NCBI GenBank assembly: GCA_037178855.1
Contig: JASJZC010000004.1
Span: forward strand, 6,758,001-6,822,000
DNA: 64,000 bases
Direction of reading: 5' to 3'
Source of the DNA: Oscheius sp. JU75
Taxonomy: Eukaryota > Nematoda > Chromadorea > Rhabditida > Rhabditidae
Below are positions 34,856 to 46,957 of the stretch, piece after piece. The stretch's first letter is position 1; every line of letters begins with the position of its first letter. The position numbers and the translations under genes were made by a program. The notes below the pieces were generated by a model that did no database searches, was not told where the DNA came from, and worked only from the letters and a program-made list of their open reading frames with translations.

Positions 34856-37091
34856 TCAACTCACATATTTGAACATTTTGTGTAACATGCACTTTGTTCC
34901 ACAGGGGCCCTCTGTAGTTACTGTTCGCTTGAAGATGCTGGGGAAAGGATAGGGTTGCCCCACTTTATTTCCGAGCTCATACAGGAAAACGTAGTGACCG
35001 TTTCCCTGCCCTTGGTACGTATCCAGGCGGTCTGTGGAAGACCAGGTCGGCTTTGGCTCGAAAAGTTTCGTTATTTCGGCACGAAGAGCTGCATATTCCT
35101 CTCTGGACATATAAAGGTCTACTTCCGGATTCATGTCGATAAAGCCTTTGACCATACTGAAGAGATGGATCGGCTTATGGAACAGCTGTTCTCCACGTCC
35201 ACGTCGTGATAAAATAAGGTCCGGTTGGGTTAGAGTGCCCTTTTCATTAATGCTGTCGAAAATTTCGTAGGTGGGCAAATTCGATGGTAGAACCCGGTGC
35301 AGACTGTAGTTGGAACGAAACTTCCCGTCGAGTATTTCTGTGTAACTGGTAGTTAGGCCAGTATTGTTTGAAAGTTTATCTCCCGGCCTCATGTTTATGT
35401 CTCCCACGACCACGAGGGAATCCACGAGAGCATCTACTCTGATCGGATCCTCGATAAGGGTGCGGAAGTTCTCGATGCATTCGACGGTTTTTTTTGATGC
35501 ATGGTAGAAATTCAGTATCCGATACGTCAAGCCTTGCACCATCACATCAATACATATAAATTCGTGATCTCCAGTCTTTATCTTGCTCTCCTTGTGCTTG
35601 CATCCACCGTCGTATCCACTGTGAATAGTGATGCTGTCCTTGATTCCAGCTCTGATCAGCATAGCGATTCCACGACTATGGTATTTACGGCTGGAAATAA
35701 TCTATAAAACCCTTTTCAAAATTCTGTTTCCATGAACGGGGTCGTAGTATTTTTCGACCGAGTTACTTTTGACTGAGGCACCGCATTGTCAAAAAAATAT
35801 TTACAAAAATTTGGAAGACATTTGGACAAAAAAATATAAAAGGAGGACCTATTTTTGCCGATTCTGGTGTAAGATGGGAGCTCCCTGCAAAACGAAATAT
35901 CAAGTTGATCAAAAGTCACCATCGACTCACACGAGTACGTAGCCGTCTAAGATATTGTTGAATATTGGATTTTTCCAATTGCATCCTCTCGTCTCTAGTA
36001 TAGTAATGATGTCTGCCTTTAAGACTTTTGTGAGAAACAGTAGTGCACTCCTCTTGCCAGCACCATGGATGCTCTCCGATGCGATATCCTCACAGTTCAC
36101 ATAGACTCCAATCAACTAAAAACGAACATGATTTTGATTGAAGCTACTGTCTCTATGTCTGTTTCTTACAAACTTACATTGCGGACCATAGATGTGAATG
36201 GTTCATCGAAAGGGAACTTCGCAAACGATTGAAGAATTCGCGTCTTGCCAGGTTCATTTGGCCCGTAAATCTCCTCGACCAGGTAGACAAAAAACTAAAT
36301 GTATGAATTATTAAAACTAAATGTAGCTACCCCTACTCTGTCTTCCATGTCAACAACTTTTAGAAACGACAGCGTTTCTCTCAATGCATTAAGATAGTTC
36401 TTCGCAATTTCCCAGCCTTCGTTCTAAAAAAAAAACCAGCAGTAAGGAATATAACAATAGACTGACCGTTAGTGTTTTCTGCCCGTTGTTTTCTGTGGTA
36501 TGATCTCGAACCAAAGTCAGAAGCTGGGTATGATGTTCCTGGACAAGTTCTCTTTGGGTTTTGCGTCTACGTTCTGGAAGAAATACAATTAAATGCTAGA
36601 AGTCTTACAACCTTCTGGAGCTGGTTGGGGAGGGCTGTCTGTCTCCTCTACCTCTGCTGTTGCCTTCTCAGTGAGGAGCACCTGCTCTGCTTTCTCGTCG
36701 CCAGCTGGTTGAGGAGAGCTGACCTCTTCTTGTGTTGACGTCTTCTCGGTGAGGATCTTATTCTCGTCGTTGTATTCAGCTACTACGACTTGTGCAGCAG
36801 CTACTACGGAATTGGGGACAACTTGGACGTCATCGTTCTCTACGAAATCCGAATCGCTGTTTTCCGAATCTGAACCGAACAATATTTTAAAACATATAAA
36901 GTTTTCAAACCTTCGATATATAGGACGGGAGCTTTGTATTTGACATTATTTTCCTTTTCCCCGCTATTTTTAGGGGGAGTTCCTAAAAATAATAGTTCTG
37001 GGAATCAAGACAGTAGTTTACTTTCGCACCCAGAGTCGAAAGACAAATCGAGATTGTTGTTGGAGAGAACAGACCGCTTCATGAGAGACAT
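34856..37091 (-). CDS. EEP-like (endonuclease/exonuclease/phosphatase fold) protein, uncharacterised family
   Basis: Exons in transcript order: 37091-37022, 36982-36911, 36869-36612, 36573-36467, 36423-36331, 36294-36178, 36115-35931, 35884-35849, 35690-34856; phases join to about 590 residues. The first ~150 residues are acidic and Ser/Glu-rich, probably disordered. A middle region has GPNEPGKT, which fits a P-loop pattern by letter but lacks other ATPase motifs. The C-terminal half has EEP marks: VNCEDI, ILETRGCNW, FYHASK, VVVGDINMRPGD, and TQPDLILSRRG. The last motif, normally SDHxP, reads QLFHKPI: the His is kept and the Asp is lost. Catalysis is therefore doubtful. No reverse transcriptase is nearby, so this is not an obvious LINE. 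A paralogue and a fragment follow at 38150 and 39582. Function unknown. Confidence 0.7.
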
Positions 37092-38149
37092 TTATCAACT
37101 TTTGAGCTTGCCGGAGGCGGTGCTATCTGTCGAAACTATGTTCGTGTGGTTCTAGAGAATTCTTGATGACTCATCAAGTTCACATTTCGAAACCTGCCAC
37201 CAGTGTTCTGAAAAATAAAGAAGCATGAGAAGGTACTGTAAAGAACCCACCTTATGACAGTAATTGTCTACTGTACGATCATGATTTCTTGACAGTCAAG
37301 TAGCTTAAAGTTGTGGAATAATGCATGCTGGCTCTGGACTAAAAAAACACTTACCTGCTCAAAATTCGATCATTATTCCCGTTCATTCATTCACAATTCG
37401 TGAATATTCCTAGGCAGTCTCTATTTCGTAAGTACTAATCGATTGTTGAAGAAAGTTCTGGCGAAAGAGACAGGACTAAGTAGGAATGATAAGATTAGAA
37501 TTCTCGTTCAGACAATGAGGAAGACGACAGTGTCGGACAGGACGATCTTCCTCAACAGATCACCGCCAATGCTCAAGGTGAGTGATACTCACAATCAGAC
37601 ACATAATAGGAGCCCACGTAAAGATATCGGCTACATATGAGACGTAAATGAGACGTTTACATTTGAGCTAAAAAATGTTGAAGCTTGACAAGAGTAGGTT
37701 AAAACCAGCCGTCTCCGACGGCTTCACCGTCCATTTGCCTTCAGCTTATTGACGGCTGCGCCGGTTCGCAATAACAAAAGGCTTCCAATGACTTCAAGCC
37801 AAGTTCTTGAGCGTATCCAAAGTTTATTTGCCATCCAGTATTGGCAATAACTTTCTGAACAACACAACTTCTTGACAACATAATTGGCTCACTTCTGTTT
37901 CGTGGGCTCGGACAAACAGACAGAGTCCGCCACAGAAGCCATGACGCTTTAGATAGTAGATTTTTGCGCAGAAAAAGTTGAGGTAGCCTATCAGCGATTA
38001 CGGGGGCTTATGGAACTGACAGACAAAGCGTGAGTTGGACAGGTCGACAGTACTGACAGATTGACAGTCATTTCGCAATCCTGACAACTTTAGACCCGCA
38101 CAGCAAATTTCTATAGCAGTGCAAGTGTTGAAATTGTTTCATATCAGAA
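37092..38149. other. Region between the two EEP-like genes
   Basis: About 1 kb with no supported gene. A plus-strand open stretch at 37443-37590, ending at a possible donor (AAG|GTGAG), might be an upstream exon of the next copy but resembles nothing I know. A small hairpin GCCGTC-TCC-GACGGC is at about 37706-37720. Confidence 0.35.
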
Positions 38150-39149
38150 ATGCTAGACTTATGTTGTAGACCAACAAAATGGCAACTTTTCAATAAGGAG
38201 AATGAAGCAAATGACCAACAAATACCGGTCGCTGAGATTCCAGGCCAATTCGCTTACTGGAACTGTGAACATATAGAAGCCGACCCGAAGAAAAGGGAAA
38301 ATGGCGCATGGAAACGACATGTACTCTACAGCCAAACCCAAATGTTGAAGTTCGACATGATCTTTCTTTTAGAAACCAAAGGTTGTGATTGGACTAAAGA
38401 CATGCTCACGAAAATCTTGAATGGATACCAAATACTGTAAGTTTATCAATGCGTTTGCAACCTTCACTTTTTTTTGTAGGGAATTGCCTTCCTAAGACAA
38501 GAATCGCGGTATTGCTCTGTTGTTCCGGGGCGGCAGTAAGGAGGCTCCTACCTGGCTAGGCAATCCCACCGGATTCAACGGCAGCTGCAAACACCGGGAC
38601 AGCACATTCAAAACTGGAGATCAGGAATTCCTTTCGATTGACATCAAGTTGGACGACGGAGTGTATAGAATCTTTGCATTCTATCACGCTGGACCGGAGA
38701 GAGACAAAGGCAATTGCATTGTCAACCTGTTTAAACTCCTGGATAAAGAAGTCCGAGATCCTTCTGGGTATTCGCTGGCAGTTCTAGGAGACAACAACAT
38801 AAACTTTAAAAAAAGTGCTGCTGCTAAGAATGAATTGGAAAAGCATCTTCAATTCTACGACCTGACTAGAGCCACCACCTGGCCTACGATCTATAAGATC
38901 AAGAAGAGTGAAGAGCCATCTCTAACCCATCCGGACATTCTCCTGTCCAGACGGGGGAAGGGCGGCCAACTCTTCCACAAGCCGATTGATGCCTACAGTT
39001 GGGTGAAGGGCATTCTAAGCGACAGTATGAAGGCGATGGTGAAGGAGATCCGAGGCCCTGTCTATGAGACCCACCGCAAGGCTATGCTGGATATGTTGCC
39101 AAAAAAATGGATCAAACGACTCACCCTGGGCCTAGGGACGGTCATCTGA
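38150..39149 (+). pseudogene. EEP-like paralogue with premature stop
   Basis: Two exons, 38150-38438 and about 38481-39149, joined by GTAAGT...TTGTAG. They encode AYWNCEHIE, MIFLLETKGCDW, FAFYHAGP, LAVLGDNNI, THPDILLSRRG and QLFHKPI, each matching the minus-strand gene at 34856-37091. Right after the splice the frame reads LELPS followed by TAA, where the other gene has ELPSYTRIGKN; nine bases are also missing. The acidic N-terminal half of the other gene has no counterpart. It is thus an EEP-only copy that looks broken, unless an unusual splice skips the stop. The long frame from the stop to 39149 remains open, so inactivation is recent or the downstream part is still selected. Confidence 0.65.
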
Positions 39150-40592
39150 TCGCCATTGTCAAACTTGGAACCAATTTGGAAGAACCATTCAGTGATATCT
39201 TCCAGCGAGCTGATTCTACATCTGCTACAAGACAGGACGGTAGCCGCACCAGAGCCTGGTCCCAACTCCACACAATCTCAAGATTAGCCTGGGCCATCCA
39301 GCTCTTCCCAAGCTGCTTCTAGTTCCGCTCAACATCAGCCAAGTAGTAGGTGCCATCGTAGCCGAGAAGATCTTTTAAAGGGTAGACTTGTGATCTGTAC
39401 CTGTTATATTTTATTTTCACTGCAATGTTTTTCATAAACATTTGACACATACCACTGTCTCTTTGGTCTCAATGGGGATCATCCTCATCAGAATCCTGAA
39501 GTCTTCTCTATGAAGCTGAGAGTCCAAGAGCAGATCTGTATAAGTTTTTGCTCTTTGACTACTTCTGTTTACTAGTAGTTGATTCCAGGCCAGAATCGTT
39601 TACTGGAACTGTGAACATATAGGAGCCGACCCGAAGAAAAGGGAAAATGGCACATGGAAACGACAAGTACTCTACAGCCAAACCCAAATGTTGAAGCTCG
39701 ACATGATCTTTTTTTAGAAACCAAAGGTTGTGATTCGGCTGCAAAACTTCAAGAAGGAAGCAAATCCGTTGGTTTCAAGGCTTTTTTCCGTAGGCCCTGT
39801 TTTTAGATTGGTGGTGGCTGGAGAGCAAAGAGCCAATCTACCCATTACTACTGTCTGACTGTGCTCTTTCTTACTCTCTTTCTACCCAGTTTATGGCAAT
39901 ATTTTCTGGCAGCGTGATCTCATCTTTCTTTGTCCGTCTGTCCACCGCTAGATCTGTCGTTTTTACCTGCCAGCCTGGCCCTTTTTGTCAGTGGGTCGAG
40001 CTCCTTACTATTTGACAATGTCAATTGTCATTTGTTCGTGTCAATCAGTTCATCTTGTCATTTTCTCACTCTGCCCAATCTGTTACTCTGCTCTTCTTCC
40101 CTGTTAAAATGCTACTAAAGCCGTAACTTTTACTACGTTCGCCATAGAAGCGGTCATCTTTATACTGGACTATTAGGCCAGTTTTAGACAGTGATTTCAA
40201 GAGTAAGATTCGGAGCACCAACACCTGTGGCTTGATTTCGATGAAACTAAAAATTCGATTTGGGCTCTCCCTGTCGGATATGAGCCACATCCGCCTCAGG
40301 AGCCCATCGCACAAGCCCATATCTTTCTAGTTGATGATCAATCTCGAGGCTCCTGTGTGTTCGAAGTTTGTTCTAGGCCCATGCGAATATTTCTGGCTGA
40401 TCCACCAGCAACATTACTCTCTGTTCTGACTTACTGAAAAAGCTCGTCTCCCACTGTCAGACTCAAACTGTAAAACGCACCTCTTGTCTTATCTGTACCT
40501 ATCTCTTTCTCATGTTAGCTGTCACCTAAGTTCAAAACGAGGCCATTCAACTTCGGGATGTTCTGCTAAGTTTTGCCTTTGTTCACCTTGGC
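39150..40592. other. Flank of the EEP block
   Basis: It contains the EEP fragment listed separately (39582-39742). The rest, including T- and C-rich sequence from 39840 to 40120, shows no gene. It ends where the duplicated glutaredoxin exon begins. Confidence 0.4.
39582..39742 (+). pseudogene. Fragment of a third EEP-like copy
   Basis: The stretch repeats 38238-38400 almost base for base, covering TGGAACTGTGAACATATAG through GAAACCAAAGGTTGTGATT, with small deletions that break the frame. Nothing else of the gene follows. Confidence 0.8.
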
Positions 40593-40715
40593 CGCAATCA
40601 TCCCATTTTCAGATCTTGTGGCAAGTTCATCGGCGGCTTCACCGAACTGAATCAGCTGAAAGAGGCCGGAAAACTGCTCGAAGCAGTGGCTGAATGCTCC
40701 AATGAACGGGACTGA
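40593..40715 (+). pseudogene. Glutaredoxin exon 2 duplicate
   Basis: It copies the intron end and second exon of the glutaredoxin at 34116-34243 with few changes. Seven bases after ATCTT are deleted, which breaks the frame in the conserved FICGKF segment. No first exon lies upstream. It is followed tail-to-tail by the intact end of the GALNT gene. Confidence 0.9.
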
Positions 40716-40830
40716 CATAAGCATAATAAAGACTTTTCATTATTATGTCTTGTTCTACTCGTAAACGAGGTATACCCAGAATTAAACGAAATCACAATCT
40801 CGGGATAAGAAAAATTTGAAAGAGAACCGG

Positions 40831-43800
40831 TTAAGATAAGACTTGGACTTCTTCGAGGACGAAAGTTGGTGACTTTGCGCAAAACTCCAACTTGGCCAGA
40901 CTGTTCATCTCATCGATGGCTGCGATACATTTGCCGGAGGATTGGTTGTAGAGCTTGCCTTCTTTCTGTAAATGGATTTCAGCTAAACAGTCTGTTTTTT
41001 TTTTCGTTGCGGCACTCGTTGTAGCACAAAAAGCGTAGAAACATTGGATACTTAGTAGAGAAGCATCAAAGGCGAATTAGCGCGAAAAACTTGGCTGAGC
41101 ATCAAACGCCGGTTTGGGTCCTGCAACCAAATTTGCACGATCTAAAAGTGACTGAAGGATAGGCATCTTACGGTAAGTTTCCACTCCTGACCGTAGCCCT
41201 GGTTGTGACACTTGAAAAGATTCACTCCTTTTAGGGAGTCCATGCAGAGACGGGAGGAGCCCATGGGACGGAGTTCGTGCTGAAATTTTTGATCGGTTTT
41301 TGTACTGTAGCTTTCAACGAGGAGTGGGACACAGGACAGTTTTCCAGTCAGTGTACATTTGTACCCTCTCTTTGTCTTTCTCTTTCTCTCTCTCATGCAT
41401 CTTTTCCATATGTAACCTTATGGCCAGTCCAAGTGCTACCCTTCAGGATCGCGCCCTTGTCCTTTTTCTGTTATTACAACTCTGCCACTACGTTTTTCGT
41501 GTCACAGCTCTGTCAGTCTCACACTGCCACTTTCGCTTTGATAGCTTTAGAAGAGAGTTTGGACAGGGTACCCAGAGAGAGAATGTCAGAGAATATATGG
41601 GACAGAGAGTAACACGGGTTAACGGGTACAAGGGGATACCAAGTTCAGATATGGTCAGAGGCAAAGCTATCAACTCTACTATGAAGTACTTTCACAGGAA
41701 AAGCTCTCTAGGTCCTCTTTTACTACTAACAAACTCACATTCTCAGCCCATCTCCACTGCTGCGTCCTGTCCGAATGACAGACTCTCATCTCCACCCTAT
41801 TCCCTATTGAAATCCGTCCAACTGAGCTCTCAGCAGTGAGACAGAGAGATGTGTTCGTCAATCGGATCTGAACTTTGCCATTACTGATCTCCAACCGCTC
41901 CAACCTGATATTTCCTGTTCGGTTCAGGTGCCTTCTCTATAATCTCGTACTTCTTAGGGACATTTCCCGGCAAGAGTTCTGGATAAATGTTCTCCAGGTA
42001 CCATTTGAAGGGTCGACATTGGAGCTGCTCTTTTAAGACGAGTCGAGAGTCGAGATTGCCGGCATCGATGGTCTTCAGATAGGGACGGGCTTTGTAGAAG
42101 AAGGGCTGGAACTTATTGTCACAGAGACACAGCCTGAAGCCTACCAAATAGTCATCCATCCAGACTTTAGCAGCACGAAGAGAATTTTTCCCCATGGAGT
42201 CGTTGTTCAGTCCATACGGCCTCTTTCTGCGGAAGATATGACCGACCCGCGAGCAGGGAATAATTTCCAGTTCGCCGTGACAAAGCCAGATCTGGAAGAC
42301 ACTCGACTATCAATAAAGAGAGAGTACCCGGAAAGACAGCTCCACATTCTCAGCTCCCCAGACATCCATTCCCTCGTCGTAGGACCCGATTTCAAAAAAG
42401 TACTTCCTGTCAACGGCGAAGAGTCCTCCAGCCATGGTCGGGGACCTAATTGGACGAATGAAGTTGAGCTTATCGTCAAAGTATCCTCGGTTTGGGTAGT
42501 CCCACTTGAAAACGAGACCCCAAGTCGTGCCACCGAAACAGACAGGTGACTCCACATATTTCATCGTCTCCGAGTCGATGATGTCAATTATGGGACAGAC
42601 AAATCTGGGAGAGTGGCTATGAAAAGAAGGGGGAGTTCTTACCGTTCCTTCTTCTCCTTTATACGTTCCAGTAGGGGTTGGAGCCATTCCTGGTTGACTT
42701 CACAGTGACTGTCTAGGAAGACCTGTAAGCTTGAGGAATGACTAGATAGAGACAGAGAGAGCCGACTCACCAAAACCTCTCCCCTGGCCTTCTTCGCTCC
42801 AAAGACTTTGGCTCGAATGAGACCCTCATTTTTCTCAGTCCTGATAAGCTTGACCATTCCCCATTGGGGATGCTTTTCCTTGTAGTCGGCTGCTGCCAGA
42901 GAAGCGTCAGCTGAAAGACAAATGTATCAGAGAGACTGTGTCACTCTCACTCACGCCATTCACTGGAATCATCCACCAGCAGAATCTCCTGGATCAGTTC
43001 CAGCGGAGTCCTGTCCAGAATCGAATTGACCATTCGAATCAAAACCGATGGGGATTCATTGAAGTAGCAGACAATGATACTGGATTTAGGAAGAGACTCA
43101 TTGAAGGCGTGGGGGCATCTGGATAGATTTTGACACAAGAAATACAAGATTCATACTGCGAGTTTCTAGAATCCAGAATTTTCCTCCTAGGACCAATCCT
43201 ATCACTGAGCCAGCCGTTAAACTGGTACTTTTCGTAGATTTGCTTCTTTTTATTCTATTTAGGTAGTTTAACAAAAATGGTAAGAGAAAACAATTACCTC
43301 TTCTTCCTCATTTGGTACCAAAGAGAGTTGGTCCAGGTCAACTTCAGGCTCTTTCTCGTCTATTGGAACTATGGCTACGGGAGCAACGTGGTGGTTCTCC
43401 TCGTCCTCATCTGGAGCAGCATCATTCTTCTCTTCGACTACTTTTTCTGGAGAGTCTGGAGAGTCGGAAAGAATCTGAACAGCTCAATCAGTTGATCTAC
43501 TTTTCTGTCTTCCTGCTGCCTTGTCTCCACGTCTCTCCGTCTCACGGTCTCGCTGTCTCTGTCTTTCGCTATCTCTGTGTCTCTCTATCTCTTTATCTAT
43601 CTGTCTCTCTATGTCTCTGTCTTTCTGTCTCTCTGCTTTTCTATGTTTTTGTCCCTCTGTCTCTCCGTCTCTCTGTTCCACTGTCTATGTTGCTATTTCC
43701 CTCTATCTCTCTTTCTCTATGTCTAACTAACCTTCTTCGTCCTCTCCTTCCCGGAATCTATCACAATCGGTGGCGGTCGATGTACTCTTTGTTCTTCCAG

Positions 43801-43899
43801 TACATTTTCTCTCGTGCCAATGTCACCAAAGAAGTAAATAGACGCAAGTAGCCAGACTCCGAGAAATACACATATTGTGCCAAGTCGCCGGCGAGACAT
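40831..43899 (-). CDS. Polypeptide N-acetylgalactosaminyltransferase (GALNT)
   Basis: Exons in transcript order: 43899-43732, 43474-43298, 43245-43157, 43118-42955, 42910-42771, 42722-42643, 42604-42328, 42291-42145, 42105-41951, 41904-41739, 41279-41172, 40965-40831; about 601 residues. A type II membrane anchor ([18 protein letters not shown]) and an acidic stem precede the catalytic domain. That domain has [13 protein letters not shown], the metal site LDSHCEVN and the family signature [14 protein letters not shown] ricin-type beta-trefoil with [14 protein letters not shown] and KCIAAID repeats ends the protein. The enzyme starts mucin-type O-glycosylation by adding GalNAc to Ser/Thr in the Golgi. 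A 46-base intron (41905-41950) is required to leave a frame ending at a stop. Its last exon is partly duplicated at 34.3-34.4 kb. It may be co-transcribed with the phospholipase B-like gene upstream (440-base gap). Confidence 0.95.
43475..43731. repeat. CTCTGT microsatellite in GALNT intron 1
   Basis: The intron is almost wholly C/T-rich, made of CTCTGTCT, CTCTATCT and similar words. Reading frames that cross it are artefacts of the repeat. Confidence 0.8.
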
Positions 43900-44339
43900 A
43901 CGCCCACACTCTCTTGACCTCCTAATTAGCCCTATTTTTAGCGGTTAAAGCAGGAGAAAGGAGGTGAGGAACATGTGTTCGGATCTGGTTTTTGTGATGG
44001 ATAACAGCTGCTAAAAGAAGGAAAAGCAGATGAGAAAGTACGGGTGAGAAAGACCAAGAAGGGGCGTAAAAGACCGCGCGGTACGGGGACAGTTGCAGTC
44101 GTCTCGGCCAACGAGACCACAAGGAGTTTGGGGGTCAGCGCGGTGAAGAGAGATCGCAATACCGGCGGAGGGGACAGAGCAGAGGGTGGCTGTCCAGACA
44201 ATCTCGGCTGAGCAAAGAGGAACTTTTACCGATGCAAATTCGTGTTTGGACAGCTTAGGTTGTGAGACACAGAGATAGATGGACAGAGATAGAGATGGAG
44301 AGGCATCCAAATAATTTATTTTAACTTGTCCAAGATTCT
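43900..44339. other. Intergenic between phospholipase B-like and GALNT genes
   Basis: Both neighbours are on the minus strand. The part near GALNT (44050-44200) is relatively GC-rich and may be its promoter. No gene is visible. Confidence 0.4.
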
Positions 44340-46952
44340 TCAAAGTTCGATGACTTCAGCTTCCATCGGAAACAGACCCCTCGGGCTCCAGGCATGAGTC
44401 ACAGGCTTGAATCTAGAACAAAACTATTGGCCCCCTGTCCTGTCTGTCAACTCACTCCCATCTCTGTGGCTGACCAAAGTGTGGGACCTTGTTCTTGAAG
44501 GGAGCTGTGTTCCAGTCAAAGACTGGAGTGGGGTCATGTGTCGGTCCGGCAATGGCTGTGAACTGGAGCTTGTCGATGAGTCGAGAGTTTGTCACCTGAA
44601 CGCTTGTCTCTATGACTGTCACTATCTCTCTCACCTTAACATCTGTAGCAGCATGGTCACGGAATCCGAGAGACTCGAAGGGATAGGTTCCGTTTCCAGG
44701 ATTCAGATCGGAACGACAGGAGATGGCATTCTCGGCACTGTAGGGAGGATTACAGTCACAGCGGGACAGTGGGTCCTGGGTGTAGTTGTTGGATCGCATC
44801 AGACGGATCATAGTGTCCATGCATTTGACAGAGCTGTGGTCTCTCTTGAAGATCAAAGCACGAGGAGTCTTCTCGTAACTGAAAATAGTCTCTCTGTCTT
44901 TCGGTAGCGCTCGCAAACTCACGTAAACCACTCTCCATACTTGTCCACCATCTTCTGGGCATTGCTCCACTTGAAGATCTGCTTGAAGTAAGGAGAGTTG
45001 TAGCCCGGCCAGTATGTCTCTTCTAGAAGCTTCTTGGTCATATCAGCTTGAACCATTCTTCTGGGCATCTGCTCCACGACATGGATCAGTCCATCCCCAT
45101 GGAACTCACGTCGCCCCCGTCGGAACTTCTTGTAGTCTACCTGGAAGACAATCCTTTAACCAATTTCGATAAACTGACTTACCACGACCCACTGATTGTT
45201 ATAAGTTCCCGAGTTGAGCTTGGAGAATTCCATGGCCCATTGGAGACCAGAAGACGATGTTCTGTGAGCAATTTGACTACGGACCCACGTCAAAATGCTG
45301 TGCGGGGACATGTAACGGTACAGAGACTCGTTGTAGTTGCCGATAGTCGTTTCCAGGATGGCCAGACGGGCTGAGGTGACCACAAAATCGTCTACCGACG
45401 AGATACTTCCGGGATAGCCACTGAAGGCGATGGTATGACCCGGATCTCCGGTGTTGAAGGCATATTTCTTCTGCAGTCGGAGCAGTGTCGAGTAGGAGCT
45501 CCAGGTGACGTGGGAGAACAGGAGGTCCTCGTCTCCGGGGAGCATTTTGACCAGGGCGGAACAGTGTCCTCTTCCTGTCTTCATGCGCTTCGGGTTTTCA
45601 GGTTTGTGAAATTTTGACTGGAGGTCCTCGAGGTCGCCAGCCAACTGGATCAGGCTGAAAATTCGTTTGATGATCTCTGTCTCTCTGTCTCTCCCCTTTC
45701 CAACCATAATTCCCAGAAACGCAAACTCACAAGACAGGATGAGCCACGAGATCCTTCGGGGCCAGGTTCTGATTGAGATTGCCCTCGTAGCCGTCGATCA
45801 TGCCAAACAACTGGTTCAGAGTCAAGTTGACCTGCTGCCAGTATTCGTCCTCGTAGTTGTTCTCGATCTCCTCCCTCATCCAGATGAGATTCTTCAGCAG
45901 GTAGGCATTAAGCTCCTTACAGTAGTCCTCAGCGCCGTCACAGTAACCGTCCACGGTGTTTTTGATGTGCATTTCAATCAGATCGCGGCTGGCACGGCCT
46001 TGATATTACCATTGTTTGTAAATTTGGAAAAATGTGTTAACCTTCAAGGAAGCCCATGGCATAGCCCTGCTGATGGAAAGGGATTTCCTCATCGGCGATC
46101 TCTCCCTCGACAAAAGCCCAACTGAAAAACAATTTATTGCCTTCTACCTTTTACAAGTTTTCTTGTAAAGGTGAGTTTATTGCTTTATTCTTTCAAAGGT
46201 AACAAAAGATTCAAATCCCGTCACGTGGGTCCCGCAACGATTACGAATATTGTAGCCGGCTGTGAATAGAATTCTGAGTCAGAGCGGGGATTTGTTGGTC
46301 AATTTCGCGGCTGGTTTCCTTGTTTTCTTCTATTTTTCTGCCATTTTTTCCACTGATTTTTTTTTGGCCTTTAGGAACGTTTAGAAACAGTCTGAGAGTG
46401 TTCGAATCCCTAAGGTGATCTAAATGACATAGATTCCGCCGCTTGGTTGACTTTTCTAAAAATGTTTCCGCTAGTATTTCTTTTGTTGGTTTTTTTTTTC
46501 TGTCTTGACTGTCTAATGATTTTATACCCGTCAGAACATTTCGGAGACTCAGTTATCCAAAATGTGCTTTTTCGGCTGACCTACAAGTTTGGCATCGGAC
46601 CATACTGGCCTGGATTTGAGTAACATTGCCGGTCAAATCCATGTCTTCCAAAAGAGTGAAAACATCTCGTTCTCTTTTTTGCAATCAGAAACCCACCCAG
46701 TCTCGTTGATCTTGTTCACATATTGCACCTTGGCAATTTTCTTGTGGCAGTATTTGTCATGCCCGTGGTGCTTCTGTTTGAAATAGTACATCTCTCCGTG
46801 CTCGTTCTCGCACATTGTGTACTGAAGAATCTCTAATCTCGAATCCAGTAAAAGCTTACCAATCGTTCTTTCTCTTCATGATGATGATGCTCTTTCAGTG
46901 TGCGTCCAGCCGCAAAGGTCAAGACTGCCAGAAGAAGAAGTAGAAGTCTCAT
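44340..46952 (-). CDS. Phospholipase B-like (PLBD/laminin-type lysosomal) hydrolase
   Basis: Exons in transcript order: 46952-46860, 46821-46697, 46121-46042, 45998-45731, 45654-45183, 45140-44923, 44878-44635, 44595-44456, 44412-44340; 570 residues, the usual length. A signal peptide (MRLLLLLLAVLTFAAG) opens the protein, followed by a His-rich segment. Family marks are GYAMGFLEG, GRGHCSALVKMLPG, FSHVTWSSY, RSDLNPGNGTYPF, GPTHDPTPVFDWNTAPF and PHFGQP. By homology to the Ntn-hydrolase fold of PLBD1/2, the Cys in GHCSAL is the residue exposed by self-cleavage. These proteins are lysosomal or secreted; the natural substrate (acyl ester or amide) is not settled. The predicted start is only five bases from the start of the divergent PH-domain gene. 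Confidence 0.94.
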
Positions 46953-46957
46953 TTCGA

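Noticed and set aside
36178-36294. P-loop NTPase domain in the EEP-like gene
   Set aside because: GPNEPGKT fits the letter pattern, but no Walker B or other ATPase motif is near; noted only as a short match.
34856-39149. LINE retrotransposon based on the EEP domain
   Set aside because: No reverse transcriptase frame is present and the gene has nine spliced exons.
43484-43851. Long open frames in GALNT intron 1
   Set aside because: They translate a CTCTGT microsatellite in all frames.
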